This document shows positions 42,715-52,599 of a stretch of 64,000 nt of DNA, one piece after another. Both the position numbers and the translations under genes were made by a program. Below the pieces are notes generated by a model that was given only the letters and a program-made list of their open reading frames with translations, was not told the origin of the DNA and searched no databases. The first letter of the stretch is position 1. The number at the start of each line of letters is the position of its first letter. The DNA lies in contig CAJYAG010000003.1 in NCBI GenBank assembly GCA_913065125.1, forward strand, positions 248,001 to 312,000. The letters run 5' to 3'. Source of the stretch: an uncultured Flavobacteriaceae bacterium (GTDB lineage Bacteria > Bacteroidota > Bacteroidia > Flavobacteriales > Flavobacteriaceae).

Positions 42715-43086
42715 TTACCAATGGTAATGAAAAGGAAAAATTAAGTCAGATTTTCTTTGTTGAAAAAGAAAATTTTTAGCTGTATTAGTGTATTGATAAA
42801 ACTGAAACTGAATAAACTGTTCTAGTGATTTGTTTGTTGCAAAAGGCTTAGCAGTTTGTTCTTCAGAAGTAGGAGTATAAAGATTTCCACCAGATTGATT
42901 TATCGTTACTTCAGATACTTGAATTGCGTAAGAAAAAACAGAAACAACAGAAGAAGGTTTTTCTTTAGAAAAAGAAGAAACCTCGTTGTGTTTAATATTG
43001 GTTGCATTTGTGTGTGTAATCCCTTTTGAAAAAGAGTAACATATAATTAGCAAAGCTAATCCCCAAAAGTGCAAATATTTTTTCAT
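42715..43086 (-). CDS. Small exported protein, unknown function
   Basis: A 123-residue protein with a hydrophobic N-terminus (about residues 7-22, uncertain signal peptide or anchor), a Ser/Thr-rich middle and a C-terminal part with aromatic residues ending in FPFHYHW. No family is recognised. It starts 22 bases after the antiporter stop and is probably in the same transcript. Confidence 0.5.
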   Translation of the reverse strand: MKKYLHFWGLALLIICYSFSKGITHTNATNIKHNEVSSFSKEKPSSVVSVFSYAIQVSEVTINQSGGNLYTPTSEEQTAKPFATNKSLEQFIQFQFYQYTNTAKNFLFQQRKSDLIFPFHYHW

Positions 43087-43108
43087 GCTGTAAAAGTAAA
43101 TAACAAAA

Positions 43109-44578
43109 TTAAATAGCAGTTTTATTTAAGCAAAAATTAACACTGTCAATTCCTTCTTGACTTTCAGAAAGGACAACAAGTGTGTCATTTGCTTCAATAA
43201 CTGTTGAGCCGTTTGGAGTTAAAAATTTATCATTTCTTTTAATCATTGCAATAATAGCGTTTCTCGGAAATTTTAATTCTATAATCTTCTTGTTAGCGGC
43301 ATAACAAGTTGGAGATATTTCAAATTCTTTCATCGTAGTTTTTGGTGAGTCAGAAATAAATTTATCTAAATCGGTAAGAATTTTTTTCTTATCTGGCGAT
43401 GCAACATTTAGCCATTTTGCAACAATAGATAACGTTGTTCCTTGAATTAATACAGAAGTCACAGAAATAAAAAAGACAATGTTAAAAATATTATTAGCTT
43501 GTTCAATTCCCGCTAAAAGCGGATACGTTGCAAACACAATTGGAACCGCACCACGTAAACCAACCCAAGAAATATAAAAACGCCTACGAAGTTTCATTTT
43601 AAAGAATAGTAAACTGATAAACACGGCAACAGGCCGCGCAATGATAATTAAAAACAAAGAGATTAATAATCCAATTCCCATAAACGGAAAGACTTGCGTA
43701 GGAAAAACAAGTAATCCTAAAGTAAGAAACAATACAATTTCCATCAACCAAGCCAAACCATCATACATTTTTAAAATGGTTTTCTTGTGAATCAAATCTT
43801 GATTTCCTAAATAAACAGCACAAATATAAATGGCAAGAAATCCATTTCCACCTACAAAATCTGTAGCGGAAAAAGTAATAAACATTAAAGCAATTGCTAA
43901 AACAGGATATAAACCTTCAAAGCCAAGTTTTATTTTATTAATAATAAGCTCACTTAATTTACCAAAACCAAAACCTGCAATGGCGCCAAAAATCATTTGT
44001 TGAAAAAACAATGGAACCACAGAAAGTAACCCTTGATCTTGATTTACAACCAAGCTTAAAAAAGCAATTGTTAACACATAAGCCATCGGATCATTACTTC
44101 CGCTTTCTAATTCTAAAGTAGGTCTTAAGTTTTTTCTTAAAGCCAAATTTTTAGATCTAAGAATCGAAAAAACGGCGGCTGCATCTGTGGAAGATACAAT
44201 AGAGCCTAACAACATGCTTTCGTAAATTGTAAAATCGGTAACATACCAAACAAAGATACCAACCGAAACAGCCGTAAGTAAAACGCCAAGAGTAGATAAA
44301 GCAAGCCCTTCCTTTAATATTGGTTTTACACTAGACCATTGTGTGTTTAATCCTCCAGAAAATAAAATAAAATTCAGCGAAACAATACCAATAAACTGCG
44401 CAACTTTTGGGTCATTAAAACGAATGCCGATAATTCCGTCAGAACCTGCCAGCATTCCAATTGTTAAGAAAAGAATTAATGTTGGAACGCCAAATTTATA
44501 CGATGTCTTACCAACGACAATACTTAAAAAAAGCAAAAGAGAGCCAACTAATAAAATGTTTTCAATGGTTAAGTTCAT
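43109..44578 (-). CDS. Potassium/proton antiporter (CPA1 family, CvrA/NhaP2-like)
   Basis: Start at 44578 (MNLTIENILLVGSLLLFLS) is preferred; the longer frame from 44662 adds a soluble tail that is unlikely. About 12 membrane helices span residues 1-390. DGLAWLMEIVLFLTLGLLVFP and the SSTDAAAVFSILRSK segment with two Asp-like ion-site residues fit CPA1 antiporters. The C-terminus (about 410-489) is a TrkA_C/RCK-type regulatory domain, as in CvrA. It likely exchanges K+ or Na+ for protons at the inner membrane. Confidence 0.92.
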   Translation of the reverse strand: MNLTIENILLVGSLLLFLSIVVGKTSYKFGVPTLILFLTIGMLAGSDGIIGIRFNDPKVAQFIGIVSLNFILFSGGLNTQWSSVKPILKEGLALSTLGVLLTAVSVGIFVWYVTDFTIYESMLLGSIVSSTDAAAVFSILRSKNLALRKNLRPTLELESGSNDPMAYVLTIAFLSLVVNQDQGLLSVVPLFFQQMIFGAIAGFGFGKLSELIINKIKLGFEGLYPVLAIALMFITFSATDFVGGNGFLAIYICAVYLGNQDLIHKKTILKMYDGLAWLMEIVLFLTLGLLVFPTQVFPFMGIGLLISLFLIIIARPVAVFISLLFFKMKLRRRFYISWVGLRGAVPIVFATYPLLAGIEQANNIFNIVFFISVTSVLIQGTTLSIVAKWLNVASPDKKKILTDLDKFISDSPKTTMKEFEISPTCYAANKKIIELKFPRNAIIAMIKRNDKFLTPNGSTVIEANDTLVVLSESQEGIDSVNFCLNKTAI

Positions 44579-44753
44579 GAAAGTTTTTGTATTTCTATGT
44601 AAAGGTAAATGGAATTTGAGATTTTTTAATTTTAAAGATAGTTTTTTTTGAAAAACAATCAATTAATCTTATTCTAAAATAAAGATAAAAGTTTTTAAAA
44701 TTTTGATAATTCTTTTTTTGAATTGTATTTTTACTTCATCAATAAGAAAATAT

Positions 44754-45512
44754 ATGAAAATCATTATATCTCCAGCAAAGTCATTAGATTTTGAAAGTAA
44801 AGTCCCAACGAGTTTGCATTCTCAACCACAATTTTTAGATGATTCTATAAAATTAAATAAGAAATTAAAAACCTTATCTAGAAAAAAACTGTCTGATTTT
44901 ATGGGGATTTCGGATGATCTAGCTGCACTAAACTATGAACGCAATCAAAATTGGAGTTTGCCATTTACACCAGATAATTCTAAACAAGCCATTTTTGCAT
45001 TTACAGGAGAAGTTTTTAGAGGAATTGATGTACACACTTTAGATTCTGATAAAATTCCGTTATTGCAAGATCGTTTGCGCATTCTTTCTGGATTGTATGG
45101 TTTGCTTAAACCATTAGATTTGATACAAGCATATCGACTAGAAATGGGAAAAAAGTTAAAAGTTGGACGGACAGAAAACTTGTACCAATTTTGGGGAGAT
45201 AAAATTGCCGAATCTTTAAATGAAGAATTATCAGAAGACGATTTGTTCATCAATTTAGCAAGTTCAGAATATTTTAAAGCGGTCAATCAAAAAGTTTTAA
45301 AAGTGCCCATGATTACGCCAGTTTTCAAAGATTTTAAAAATGGTCAATACAAAACGATTATGACGTTTGCAAAGAAAGCCCGAGGACTAATGGTGCGCCA
45401 TATTATCGACAACAATGTAACAACCATTGATGCTTTAAAAGGATTTAATATTGAAGGTTACGCTTTTTCGGAAAGTATGTCTTCAGAAACAGAATTGGTT
45501 TTTACACGTTAA
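44754..45512 (+). CDS. yaaA: Peroxide stress protein YaaA
   Basis: I start at 44754 (MKIIISPAKSLDFES), the standard opening; the frame from 44703 adds 17 residues. Other markers are GEVFRGIDV, RILSGLYGLLKPLDLIQAYRLEMG and FNIEGYAFSESMSSETELVF. YaaA limits iron-driven damage during peroxide stress and binds DNA in E. coli. The GNAT gene starts inside its stop codon. Confidence 0.95.
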   Translation: MKIIISPAKSLDFESKVPTSLHSQPQFLDDSIKLNKKLKTLSRKKLSDFMGISDDLAALNYERNQNWSLPFTPDNSKQAIFAFTGEVFRGIDVHTLDSDKIPLLQDRLRILSGLYGLLKPLDLIQAYRLEMGKKLKVGRTENLYQFWGDKIAESLNEELSEDDLFINLASSEYFKAVNQKVLKVPMITPVFKDFKNGQYKTIMTFAKKARGLMVRHIIDNNVTTIDALKGFNIEGYAFSESMSSETELVFTR

Positions 45513-46030
45513 TGCAAATTAGAGAAGCAAATACAAATGATGCTGCAATGATTGCTGAACTAGCAATCACAACCTTTGATGAAACTTTTGGACATTTATT
45601 TGAAGATAGACACATCTTATTAGATTATTTTGAACGTACCTTTTCTGAAGATAAAATACGAAACAGCATTCAAAAAGAAAATAATGTATTTTGGTTGACT
45701 TTTGTTGATGATAAACCTGTTGGATATGCAAAATTAAAAGTGCATTCGTCATCAGAATTTGTTCCTATAAAAAATAGTTCTCAGTTGCAGAAAATTTATG
45801 TATTAAAAGAGTTCTTATCCCTGAAAATCGGATTAGAGCTCCAGAAAACATTATTGCAAAAAGCTGCCGATTTAGGAAGCGAGCAAATATGGCTGTCTGT
45901 ATATGTTGACAATCCTAGGGCCATTAATTTTTATCTAAAAAATGGTTTTGTAAAAGTTGGAGAGCACCAATTTCAAATTGGAAGATATGTTTTTGATTTT
46001 ATCGTGATGAACAAAAATTTACAACTTTAA
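45512..46030 (+). CDS. GNAT family N-acetyltransferase
   Basis: A 172-residue GNAT with the acetyl-CoA region SLKIGLELQKTLLQKA and the late motif WLSVYVDNPRAINFYLKNGFVKVG. Substrate is unknown. Its ATG overlaps the yaaA stop (TAATG), so translation is coupled. A block of interspersed repeat follows. Confidence 0.88.
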   Translation: MQIREANTNDAAMIAELAITTFDETFGHLFEDRHILLDYFERTFSEDKIRNSIQKENNVFWLTFVDDKPVGYAKLKVHSSSEFVPIKNSSQLQKIYVLKEFLSLKIGLELQKTLLQKAADLGSEQIWLSVYVDNPRAINFYLKNGFVKVGEHQFQIGRYVFDFIVMNKNLQL

Positions 46031-46062
46031 ACCTCTGCCATTCTGCATTTTTTTTAATTAAA

Positions 46063-46144
46063 TAGATTTCTCAATCGTTCCTCATTTCGAAATGACAAAC
46101 CGTAACAAAATTTAATAAGATTGCTTCATTACATTCGCAATGAC
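46063..46144. repeat. Intergenic repeats of the ATTGCGA and TCATTTCGAAATGA families
   Basis: The right half (46119-46144) is AAGATTGCTTCATTACATTCGCAATGAC, a copy of the GTCATTGCGA...GAAGCAATCTT family; the left half (46065-46099) on the minus strand reads TTTGTCATTTCGAAATGAGG then AACGATTGAGAAATCTA. Both are short dispersed elements and together fill the 174-base gap between the GNAT gene and sdaA. Confidence 0.6.
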
Positions 46145-46204
46145 CAAACTTTGCCACTTTGAACCTTTGTTGCTTTGCAACTTTCTAACTTTTCAACTCA
46201 ATAA

Positions 46205-47629
46205 TTAGCAATCCGCCAAACGAACCGTAATTGCCAAACCACCTTCAGAAGTTTCTTTATAATTTCTGTTCATGTCTTTTGCTGTTTCCCACATCGTGTC
46301 AATTACTTTATCTAACGGAACTTTAGTTTCTTTTGGGTCAGTATCCAAAGCTAATTCTGCGGCATTAATTGCTTTAATTGCTCCCATTGCGTTGCGTTCT
46401 ATACACGGAATTTGAACCAAACCGCCAATCGGATCGCAAGTTAAACCTAAGTGATGTTCCATTGCTATTTCAGCAGCAACCAAACATTGTGCAGGTGTTC
46501 CACCTAAAACTTCAGTTAGTGCAGCTGCAGCCATTGAAGAAGAAACTCCAATTTCTGCTTGACAACCACCCATCGCAGCTGAAATAGTTGCATTCTTTTT
46601 AAAGATACTTCCAATTTCTCCAGCTGTTAATAAGAATTTTCTAATGTCATTAAAATCTGCTTCATGGTTTTCAATTACCAAATAATACATTAAAACAGCC
46701 GGAATTACACCAGCACTTCCGTTGGTTGGTGCTGTAACAACTCTTCCTAAAGAAGCATTTACTTCATTTACAGACAACGCAAAACAACTTACCCATTTTA
46801 AGATTTCTCTAAATTTTACTTCAGTACTTCTAATGGCAGTAATCCATTCTTTCGGGTTTGTATAAGAACTATCTTTAATCAGTTTATCATGCATGCTTAG
46901 AGCTCTACGTTTTACGTTTAATCCGCCAGGTAAAATCCCGTCTGTATGACAACCAATGTACATGCATTCTAACATCGTGTCCCAAATTCTACGCAATTCA
47001 AAATCAATTTCATCAGCAGACTTTAGTTCCAGTTCATTTAGAAAAACAATATCAGAAATTAATTTATTCTCTGTTTCGCAATAAGCTTCTAGTTGTGCCG
47101 CTCTGTTTATTGGAAAAGGAAAATTCTTTTTAGAAATTTCTATTTCGTCTTCTAAATTGTCATTTTCTTGTACAATAAATCCGCCACCAATAGAATAGTA
47201 GGTTTCTTTAGAAAGCACTTTATTATCATGAAACGCGGTAAAGGTCATTCCGTTAGAGTGAAACGGTAAAAAATCTCTATTAAAAGTGATGGTGTTTTCG
47301 GTATAAGGAACATCGTCTAAAGCGTTCAGTTTTAAAATGCCAGTTTCTTTTATGTTTGATATAATACTATCTATAGAGTCAATCGGGATGTATTCTGGAT
47401 CTGTTCCGCTTAAACCTAATAAAACAGCCAAATCTGTTGCATGCCCTTTTCCTGTTAAAGAAAGAGAACCATATAAATCTACTTTAATATGTGTAACAAC
47501 ATCGGTAATAATTTCTAGATTTAATTTTTTTATCCAAAGTTGAGCGGCACGCCAAGGTCCAAGAGTATGAGAACTTGATGGTCCAACTCCAATCTTTAAC
47601 ATATCAAAAACACTAATAAATTGCGACAT
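46205..47629 (-). CDS. sdaA: L-serine ammonia-lyase (single-chain, iron-sulfur type)
   Basis: A 474-residue enzyme with both alpha and beta parts in one chain. The N-terminal VFDMLKIGVGPSSSHTLGPWRAAQ and the later GSAGVIPAVLMYYL are typical; cysteine residues for the Fe-S cluster are seen in SCFALSV, GGCQAEIGVSS and CDPIGGLVQIPCIERNAMG. It converts serine to pyruvate and ammonia. Together with the SerB fusion it points to active serine turnover. It is a single gene divergent from dnaK. Confidence 0.96.
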   Translation of the reverse strand: MSQFISVFDMLKIGVGPSSSHTLGPWRAAQLWIKKLNLEIITDVVTHIKVDLYGSLSLTGKGHATDLAVLLGLSGTDPEYIPIDSIDSIISNIKETGILKLNALDDVPYTENTITFNRDFLPFHSNGMTFTAFHDNKVLSKETYYSIGGGFIVQENDNLEDEIEISKKNFPFPINRAAQLEAYCETENKLISDIVFLNELELKSADEIDFELRRIWDTMLECMYIGCHTDGILPGGLNVKRRALSMHDKLIKDSSYTNPKEWITAIRSTEVKFREILKWVSCFALSVNEVNASLGRVVTAPTNGSAGVIPAVLMYYLVIENHEADFNDIRKFLLTAGEIGSIFKKNATISAAMGGCQAEIGVSSSMAAAALTEVLGGTPAQCLVAAEIAMEHHLGLTCDPIGGLVQIPCIERNAMGAIKAINAAELALDTDPKETKVPLDKVIDTMWETAKDMNRNYKETSEGGLAITVRLADC

Positions 47630-47715
47630 ACTTAAATTTTTGGCTAATGTATAAAATTTGTCGATTTGAAAAATTTTATTTCTTTTATTTTACGATGTTC
47701 AAAAACACGAATTTA

Positions 47716-47810
47716 TGTCAACCTGTCATATTTTTTAAAATGTGATTCCTAGAAACTGACAATTTATTATTTAAAAAGAGATGGCATACAAATTGACTAT
47801 TAGAGAATTG
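47716..47810 (+). promoter_or_regulatory. Upstream region of dnaK with possible sigma-54-like or heat-shock promoter
   Basis: CAACCTGTCATATTTTTT at 47719-47736 and CTGACAATTT at 47756-47765 look like opposite halves of an inverted element (CTGTCA/TGACAG). TGGCATACAAATTGAC (47782-47797) resembles the GG-N10-GC pattern of sigma-54 promoters with GA in place of GC. No TAnnTTTG box is present. This is a hint at special control of dnaK, not a firm promoter call. Confidence 0.28.
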
Positions 47811-47850
47811 TAAAATTGAAATAACAATATTAATTATATAAATAACAATT

Positions 47851-49752
47851 ATGAGTAAAATTATAGGAATTGACTTAGGAACAACAAATTCATGTGTTTC
47901 CGTAATGGAAGGAAATGAGCCAGTTGTAATTCCTAACGCAGAAGGAAAAAGAACAACACCATCTATTATTGGGTTTGTTGAAGGTGGAGAACGTAAAGTT
48001 GGTGATCCAGCAAAAAGACAAGCGGTAACCAATCCTACAAAAACAGTGTATTCTATCAAACGTTTTATGGGGAATAAATTTTCTGAGTCTAAAAAAGAAG
48101 TAGAAAGAGTTCCTTATAAAGTGGTAAAAGGAGACAACGATACACCAAGAGTAGATATTGATGGTCGTTTATATACGCCACAAGAAATTTCTGCAATGAT
48201 CTTGCAAAAAATGAAAAAAACTGCTGAAGATTATTTAGGACAAGATGTTACTGAAGCGGTAATTACAGTGCCAGCATATTTTAATGATGCACAAAGACAA
48301 GCTACAAAAGAAGCTGGAGAAATTGCAGGTTTACAAGTTCGTAGAATTATCAACGAGCCAACTGCAGCTGCTTTAGCGTATGGGATGGATAAAAAAGGAA
48401 CTGATCAAAAAATCGTTGTATTTGATTTTGGTGGAGGAACACATGATGTTTCTATTCTAGAATTAGGAGACGGAGTTTTTGAAGTATTGTCTACTGATGG
48501 AGATACACATTTAGGAGGTGATGATGTTGATCAAAAAATTATTAACTGGTTAGCAGAAGAATTTAAAGCGGAAGAAAACATGGATTTAAGAGAAGATCCA
48601 ATGGCTTTACAACGTTTAAAAGAAGCTGCTGAAAAGGCGAAAATAGAATTGTCTAGTTCTGCTTCTACAGAAATTAACTTACCATATGTTACTGCAACTG
48701 CTAGTGGACCAAAACACTTAGTAAGAAGTTTAACAAAAGCGAAGTTTGAGCAATTAATTGACGATTTAGTAAAAAGAACAATTGCTCCATGTGAATCAGC
48801 ATTAAAAGCGGCAGGTTTATCTAAAAGTGATATTGATGAAGTAATTTTAGTTGGAGGTTCTACAAGAATTCCTGCTGTACAAGAAGCAGTTGAGAAATTC
48901 TTTGGAAAAACACCAAGTAAAGGAGTAAACCCTGATGAAGTTGTTGCTTTAGGAGCTGCAATTCAAGGTGGAGTTTTATCTGGAGATGTAAAAGATGTAT
49001 TGTTATTAGACGTTACACCTTTATCATTAGGAATCGAAACAATGGGGAATGTATTTACAAAGTTAATCGATGCAAATACAACAATTCCAACAAAGAAATC
49101 GCAAGTGTTTTCTACAGCAGTAGACAATCAACCTTCAGTAGAAATTCATGTTTTACAAGGAGAAAGAGCAATGGCTGCAGATAATAACACTATTGGACGT
49201 TTTCATTTAGATGGGTTGCCACCAGCACAAAGAGGAATTCCTCAAATTGAAGTAACTTTTGATATTGATGCAAACGGAATTATCAAAGTTTCTGCGCTAG
49301 ATAAAGGAACGAACAAATCTCACGAGATTAGAATCGAAGCTTCGTCTGGATTGTCAGAAGAAGAAATCGAAAAAATGAAGCAAGAAGCAGAAGCAAATGC
49401 TGATGCAGATAAAGCAGCTAAAGAAACTGCAGAGAAAATCAATGGAGCAGACGGTATGATTTTTCAAACTGAAAAGCAATTGAAAGAATTTGGAGAAAAA
49501 TTATCTGACGATAAAAAAGCACCAATTGAAGCTGCATTGGTTGAGTTAAAAGCTGCACACGAATCTAAAGATATTGCACAAATTGATGCTGCAATGTCAA
49601 CCATAAACGAAGCTTGGAAAGCTGCTTCAGAAGAAATGTATAAGGCAGAGCAAGAAGCGCAAGCAGGAGCTGGAGCACCAGAAGGTCAACCAGAAGCAAA
49701 CGACGCTCAAGCAGACAATGTTGAAGACGTTGATTTCGAGGAAGTGAAGTAA
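47851..49752 (+). CDS. dnaK: Molecular chaperone DnaK
   Basis: A 633-residue Hsp70. [16 protein letters not shown] starts the ATPase domain; [25 protein letters not shown] and [11 protein letters not shown] follow. The substrate-binding domain begins near residue 385 ([16 protein letters not shown]) and the tail ends EDVDFEEVK. Its cochaperones DnaJ and GrpE are not adjacent. The gene is monocistronic: three hairpins follow the stop within 150 bases. Confidence 0.98.
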   Translation: MSKIIGIDLGTTNSCVSVMEGNEPVVIPNAEGKRTTPSIIGFVEGGERKVGDPAKRQAVTNPTKTVYSIKRFMGNKFSESKKEVERVPYKVVKGDNDTPRVDIDGRLYTPQEISAMILQKMKKTAEDYLGQDVTEAVITVPAYFNDAQRQATKEAGEIAGLQVRRIINEPTAAALAYGMDKKGTDQKIVVFDFGGGTHDVSILELGDGVFEVLSTDGDTHLGGDDVDQKIINWLAEEFKAEENMDLREDPMALQRLKEAAEKAKIELSSSASTEINLPYVTATASGPKHLVRSLTKAKFEQLIDDLVKRTIAPCESALKAAGLSKSDIDEVILVGGSTRIPAVQEAVEKFFGKTPSKGVNPDEVVALGAAIQGGVLSGDVKDVLLLDVTPLSLGIETMGNVFTKLIDANTTIPTKKSQVFSTAVDNQPSVEIHVLQGERAMAADNNTIGRFHLDGLPPAQRGIPQIEVTFDIDANGIIKVSALDKGTNKSHEIRIEASSGLSEEEIEKMKQEAEANADADKAAKETAEKINGADGMIFQTEKQLKEFGEKLSDDKKAPIEAALVELKAAHESKDIAQIDAAMSTINEAWKAASEEMYKAEQEAQAGAGAPEGQPEANDAQADNVEDVDFEEVK

Positions 49753-49792
49753 GTGAAATAGTATTTTGTTTTCAAAATACGTAATTGAACTT

Positions 49793-49812
49793 ATCCCGCT
49801 GAAAAGCGGGAT
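49793..49812 (+). other. Hairpin after dnaK
   Basis: ATCCCGCT-GAAA-AGCGGGAT is a perfect 8-bp stem with a GNRA-type GAAA loop and no T-run. GTATTTTG/CAAAATAC just upstream (49761-49780) forms another stem. These may protect the dnaK message 3' end. Confidence 0.55.
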
Positions 49813-49876
49813 CTCAAAACAGATATTTCTGAATAAGAAATAGACCTTTTGGAATAAGATTCAGAAATATAAAACA

Positions 49877-49911
49877 AAACGCAATCATTAAGTTGATTGC
49901 GTTTTTTATTT
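49877..49911 (+). terminator. Terminator after dnaK
   Basis: AAAACGCAATCA/TGATTGCGTTTT with a 6-base loop is followed by a T-rich run. It is the third and strongest hairpin downstream of dnaK. Confidence 0.8.
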
Positions 49912-49913
49912 TT

Positions 49914-49979
49914 GTCATTGCGAGGAACGAGGCATTCTTTCTGTGATAAAACTGATTTCTTCATTACATTCGCAATACG
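49914..49979. repeat. GTCATTGCGAGGAACGA-family repeat
   Basis: GTCATTGCGAGGAACGAGGC (49914-49933) and the inverted right end CTTCATTACATTCGCAATACG (about 49958-49979) are separated by 25 bases. It matches the copies at 46119 and 56342. Confidence 0.7.
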
Positions 49980-49994
49980 TTTTAATTACAGATT

Positions 49995-50519
49995 TTGAAA
50001 AGCTACAATCCAACCAATTTTTTTAAACATACTTTTTGTGAATTTACAAAAGTGATTGACTTTGAGTTTCCAGAAAACACACATTATAAAAGCAAATCAA
50101 ATAGCTTCTATTTTTATACGGATGAAGGAGTTTACAGAAAATCAAATCACTGGGGACGCGTTGCAAATTGCAGATGGCGATTACTTTCTGATGAGAAAAT
50201 TAAAAGTAAAAATGATTATATTGGGTTTGCAAAATGGACAGATTTTTACGCATTAAACGAAGCAGAAAAACAGTTCTATATTGCAGTTGATTTTAAAAAC
50301 AAGCAGGTCAATTTTCATCATAAAGCAAATAAAGAAGATGTTTTTTTGTTTTTTGCAGTAACTGCTCAGAAAAAAGTCTCACAAATTAGAAAGTTGTTTG
50401 TAGATAAAAAATGGGCAAACTATTTTGAAGAGGATCTTGAAGTGCTTCAAAAAAAAATAATTACGACTTTTATCAATTCTAATAAAACTTTGCAAGAAAT
50501 TAAGCTAGAACATCAATAA
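49995..50519 (+). CDS. Conserved hypothetical protein
   Basis: A 174-residue protein rich in aromatic residues: FYFYTDEGVYRKSNHWGRVANCRWRL and FAKWTDFYALNEAEKQFYIAVDF are conserved-looking blocks. No membrane segment is visible. The only start for the full-length reading is TTG at 49995, directly after a repeat; the first internal ATG would lose much of the protein. I do not recognise a characterised family. Confidence 0.62.
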   Translation: MKSYNPTNFFKHTFCEFTKVIDFEFPENTHYKSKSNSFYFYTDEGVYRKSNHWGRVANCRWRLLSDEKIKSKNDYIGFAKWTDFYALNEAEKQFYIAVDFKNKQVNFHHKANKEDVFLFFAVTAQKKVSQIRKLFVDKKWANYFEEDLEVLQKKIITTFINSNKTLQEIKLEHQ

Positions 50520-50627
50520 AGATTTAACATCATATCCTATTTCTTTTGGCTTTTATTTGTTGATAATTCCGTAAATTTATACCATAAAATTTTACTGAAA
50601 TTAATCGTATTTTTTACAATTCATTAT

Positions 50628-51920
50628 ATGAACATACCACAAACTAGTTTGCCAAGAGTTGTAATTGTTGGTGGAGGTTTTGCTGGATTAGCACTCGCAA
50701 AAGGATTAGAAAAAAAAGAAGTTCAAGTTGTTTTAGTTGATAAACACAATTACCACACTTTTCAACCATTATTATACCAAGTTGCAACTGGCGGATTAGA
50801 ACCAGATTCTATTGCATTTCCTATCAGAAAATTATTTAACAATTTAAAATATTATCATTTTAGATTGGCAGAGGTGTTAAAAATTCATCCAGAAAAAAAT
50901 GAAATAGAAACATCAATTGGCAATTTAGAGTATGACTATTTGGTTTTGGCAACAGGTTCTAAAACCAATTTTTTCGGTAATAAAAATATCGAAAAACATG
51001 CAATGGAAATGAAAAGTATTCCGCAATCTTTAAATATTAGAAGTTTAGTCTTAGAAAATTTTGAAGAAGCTTTACTCACATCAGATTTTGAAGAACGCAA
51101 AGCATTAATGAATTTTATTATTGTTGGTGGTGGACCAACAGGAGTTGAGTTGGCTGGTGCTTTAGCAGAAATGAAAAAAGGTATTTTGCCAAAAGATTAT
51201 CCAGATTTAGACATTAGAGAAATGCAAATCAATGTAATTCAAGGTTCAGATCGTTTGATTGATGCAATGAGTGCTAAAGCATCTGAGAAAGCAGAAGATT
51301 TTTTAGCTGATTTAGGTGTAAATATCTGGAAAAATTTGCGTGTAATCAATTATGATGGTGAGTTGGTAACAACCAACACAAATGAGGTTTTTAAAGCCGC
51401 AACTGTAATTTGGGCAGCAGGAGTTCAAGGAGAAACTATTAAGGGTTTAAAAGAAGAATGTATTGTTGAAAGAGCAAACAGAATTAAAGTTGATGCTTTT
51501 AATAAAATCAACGGATATAAAAATATTTTTGCGATTGGTGATGTTGCTGCCATGAGTTCTGAGAAAACTCCACACGGACATCCAATGATGGCGCAACCAG
51601 CTTTGCAACAAGGAAAACTATTAGCGAAAAATATTTTAGCAGCATTAAAATCAAAACCGTTACAGCCATTTGTTTATAATGACAAAGGATCAATGGCAAC
51701 AATTGGTAGAAACAAAGCCGTTGTAGATTTAAAAAGATGGAAATTTCAAGGTGTTTTTGCTTGGTTTGTATGGATGTTTGTGCACTTATTTTCTTTAATA
51801 GGTTTTAGAAACAGAGCAATTGTGTTTTTAAATTGGGTGTATAATTATATTCGTTTTGATAGAGAATCAAGATTGATTATCAGACCTTTTAAAAATAAAA
51901 ACAACCAATCTTTTAAATAG
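50628..51920 (+). CDS. ndh: Type II NADH dehydrogenase
   Basis: A 430-residue FAD enzyme. VIVGGGFAGLALAKGLEKK binds FAD, DKHNYHTFQPLLYQVATGGLEP is an NDH-2 landmark, IIVGGGPTGVELAGALAEM binds NADH, and FAIGDVAAM is the second FAD motif. The C-terminal region (FAWFVWMFVHLFSLIGFRNRAIVFLNWVYNYI) would lie on the membrane. It feeds electrons to quinone without pumping protons. It may be co-transcribed with the two small membrane proteins that follow. Confidence 0.96.
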   Translation: MNIPQTSLPRVVIVGGGFAGLALAKGLEKKEVQVVLVDKHNYHTFQPLLYQVATGGLEPDSIAFPIRKLFNNLKYYHFRLAEVLKIHPEKNEIETSIGNLEYDYLVLATGSKTNFFGNKNIEKHAMEMKSIPQSLNIRSLVLENFEEALLTSDFEERKALMNFIIVGGGPTGVELAGALAEMKKGILPKDYPDLDIREMQINVIQGSDRLIDAMSAKASEKAEDFLADLGVNIWKNLRVINYDGELVTTNTNEVFKAATVIWAAGVQGETIKGLKEECIVERANRIKVDAFNKINGYKNIFAIGDVAAMSSEKTPHGHPMMAQPALQQGKLLAKNILAALKSKPLQPFVYNDKGSMATIGRNKAVVDLKRWKFQGVFAWFVWMFVHLFSLIGFRNRAIVFLNWVYNYIRFDRESRLIIRPFKNKNNQSFK

Positions 51921-51926
51921 CAAGAT

Positions 51927-52235
51927 TTGTCAACTATTTCACATATAAAATGTTCAAATTGCGGTGTTTTTAACACCAATAGAGAATATTGTAAAAATTG
52001 TAATTCGTTAATTTCCCATAAAAAAAAGGAAGTTGCAAGAGCAACTCAGGTTCAAAAAAAAGAAATTTATTTAGCCAAAAAAAAGCTAGAGAAATTAAAT
52101 TTTGCAGATAAATTAAGAAACCATCCTTTTTTTCTTGTAAAAATAGTTGGCTGGATTTTACATTCGATTTGGTTAATGCTAAATATTATAGGAGGTTTAA
52201 TTGCTTGGTTTGTAGCAATGGTTGCTGCCGGATGA
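51927..52235 (+). CDS. Zinc-ribbon membrane protein
   Basis: A 102-residue protein with CSNCGVFN...YCKNCNS (two Cys pairs, zinc ribbon) at the N-terminus, a basic linker and two hydrophobic helices at the C-terminus. The start is TTG at 51927; no ATG upstream is in frame. Function unknown. It lies 6 bases after ndh and overlaps the next gene by 4 bases (ATGA). Confidence 0.72.
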   Translation: MSTISHIKCSNCGVFNTNREYCKNCNSLISHKKKEVARATQVQKKEIYLAKKKLEKLNFADKLRNHPFFLVKIVGWILHSIWLMLNIIGGLIAWFVAMVAAG

Positions 52236-52597
52236 AAAAAACACTTACATATTATGTTGTAATTTCTGTAATAATTGGAAGTGGAATTTACTTGTGTGAA
52301 AAAAGCGAAATTGTTTTACCAAAAATAATTCGGTTTTATGTAAACGATTTTTTAATTATTCCGATTGTTTTATATATCAGTTTATTTGTAATTCAAAAAA
52401 TAAAAGGAAATACAAAACTTAAATTATCATTTAGAAATATTTTATACGTATGCGCAATGTATTCTGTAATATTTGAATATTGGTTACCAAAATTCCATCC
52501 AAGATATACATCAGATTTAGTTGATGTTTCGTTCTATTTTTTAGGCGGATTTGTGTTTTTTTATTTACAAGAAAAAGAACTTAAATTAGTTTCTTAA
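52232..52597 (+). CDS. Small polytopic membrane protein
   Basis: Start at 52232 is chosen because it overlaps the previous stop (ATGA). The 121-residue protein has about four membrane helices and the conserved-looking YVNDFLIIPIVLYIS and EYWLPKFHPRYTSDLVDVSFYFLGGF. Similar proteins in Bacteroidota are sometimes labelled magnesium citrate secondary transporter, a name with weak support. Function is open. Confidence 0.65.
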   Translation: MKKTLTYYVVISVIIGSGIYLCEKSEIVLPKIIRFYVNDFLIIPIVLYISLFVIQKIKGNTKLKLSFRNILYVCAMYSVIFEYWLPKFHPRYTSDLVDVSFYFLGGFVFFYLQEKELKLVS

Positions 52598-52599
52598 CG

